Assembly (NCBI GenBank): GCA_964468375.1
Contig: CAYXUW010000059.1
Coordinates: 1-15,350 of the forward strand
Direction of reading: 5' to 3'
DNA: 15,350 nucleotides
Source of the DNA: CAYXUW01 sp964468375
GTDB lineage: Bacteria > Planctomycetota > Phycisphaerae > Sedimentisphaerales > Anaerobacaceae
Shown here: one piece after another, positions 14,968-15,350 of the stretch
Numbering within the stretch: position 1 is the stretch's first letter
Layout of the letters: every line of letters starts with the position of its first letter
Notes under the pieces: model-generated
What the model saw: only the letters and a program-made list of their open reading frames with translations
Databases searched by the model: none
What the model was told of the DNA's origin: nothing
Made by a program: the position numbers and the translations under genes

Positions 14968-15350
14968 ATGAAGAAGGTAATAGCTGACAGGACGGGTAAG
15001 ATAGACGCGAGCGGGATACGGAAGGTGTTTGCGCTGGGAGAGAAACTGAAAGACCCGATTAATTTTTCGATAGGGCAGCCGGACTTCGACGTGCCAGAGC
15101 CGTTAAAAGAAGAGGCGATAAAGGCAATTAAGGCGGGACAGAACAAATATTCGCAGACGGCGGGGGACACGCTTTTAAAAGAGAAAATCGGCCGATTGGT
15201 AAAGGAAGAATTCGGGTGGGATAAGCCGGCTGTGCTGGTTACGAGCGGGGTAAGCGGGGGATTGCTGCTAGCGTTTATGTCGCTTGTTAATCCGGGGGAC
15301 GAGGTGATTGTGCCGGACCCGTATTTTGTGATGTATAAGCATCTTGTGAG
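14968..15350 (+). CDS. Class I/II PLP-dependent aminotransferase, AspC-like (3' end outside window)
   Basis: The first 127 codons of a fold-type I aminotransferase, likely acting on an amino acid such as aspartate, alanine or an aromatic residue. Visible blocks: ADRTGKIDASGIRKVFALG at the N-terminal arm, then INFSIGQPDFDVPEPLKEEA, the substrate-contacting segment typical of the AspC/AAT group. NKYSQTAGDTLLKEKI (usually 'YTxxxGxxxLR') and TSGVSGGLLLAF (PLP phosphate-binding region) follow, then NPGDEVIVPDPYFVMY, where the Tyr would stack on the cofactor. The PLP-binding lysine lies beyond the window. The ATG matches the usual family start; AGGA at 14953-14956 is 11 bases upstream, rather far. 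The gene is separated from the beta-helix gene by strong terminators, so it is independently transcribed. The specific substrate cannot be decided from this fragment. Confidence 0.9.
   Translation, partial: MKKVIADRTGKIDASGIRKVFALGEKLKDPINFSIGQPDFDVPEPLKEEAIKAIKAGQNKYSQTAGDTLLKEKIGRLVKEEFGWDKPAVLVTSGVSGGLLLAFMSLVNPGDEVIVPDPYFVMYKHLV

Overview
The window looks like the chromosome of a Planctomycetota bacterium, most likely the Phycisphaerae/Sedimentisphaerales side. This rests on three things: a pilus-platform cluster built on an unusually long PilM-type protein followed by two single-pass membrane proteins, a very large secreted beta-helix/LamG protein whose modules end in 'DIDG-x-PR...DIGADE', and moderate G+C with mixed Shine-Dalgarno use. 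The lineage is inferred from gene style, not from a marker gene.

Layout. (1) 1-2512, plus strand: a GH2 beta-mannosidase, cut off at the left edge. (2) 2509-7859, minus strand: a three-gene cluster, transcribed pilM-like (7859-5712), PilO/GspM-like (5633-4410), then a 621-residue membrane-anchored protein (4374-2509). The last gene meets the mannosidase tail to tail and the stop codons overlap by 4 bases. (3) 7941-9332, plus strand: mtaB, the tRNA ms2t6A37 methylthiotransferase, divergent from the pilM-like gene across about 80 bases. (4) 9333-9801: a 469-base gap holding an unusual element, about 13 A-tracts spaced near 10.5 bases and bracketed by a perfect 10-base inverted repeat, then a G-rich patch, a T-rich patch and a strong GGAGGT ribosome-binding site. 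(5) 9802-14844, plus strand: a 1680-residue exported protein with three beta-helix modules and a C-terminal LamG-type domain, followed by two consecutive intrinsic terminators. (6) 14968 to the right edge: the start of a class I PLP aminotransferase.

How the genes relate. The minus-strand cluster reads as the inner-membrane platform of a type IV pilus or type II secretion machine. The PilM-like protein carries its own PilN part (an NLLP peptide, a membrane helix and a PilN-like periplasmic region), so it has GspL-like architecture. The next gene ends in a region patterned like PilO/GspM. The third gene is unrecognised. No secretin, ATPase or pilin gene is in view. The mannosidase and the secreted beta-helix/LamG protein fit a carbohydrate-degrading or surface-binding lifestyle, but nothing ties them to the pilus cluster beyond position.

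The strongest candidates for something undescribed are the phased A-tract element, the PilM-PilN fusion platform with its unknown third component, and a G9-(AT)6 slippage tract inside the secreted-protein gene.
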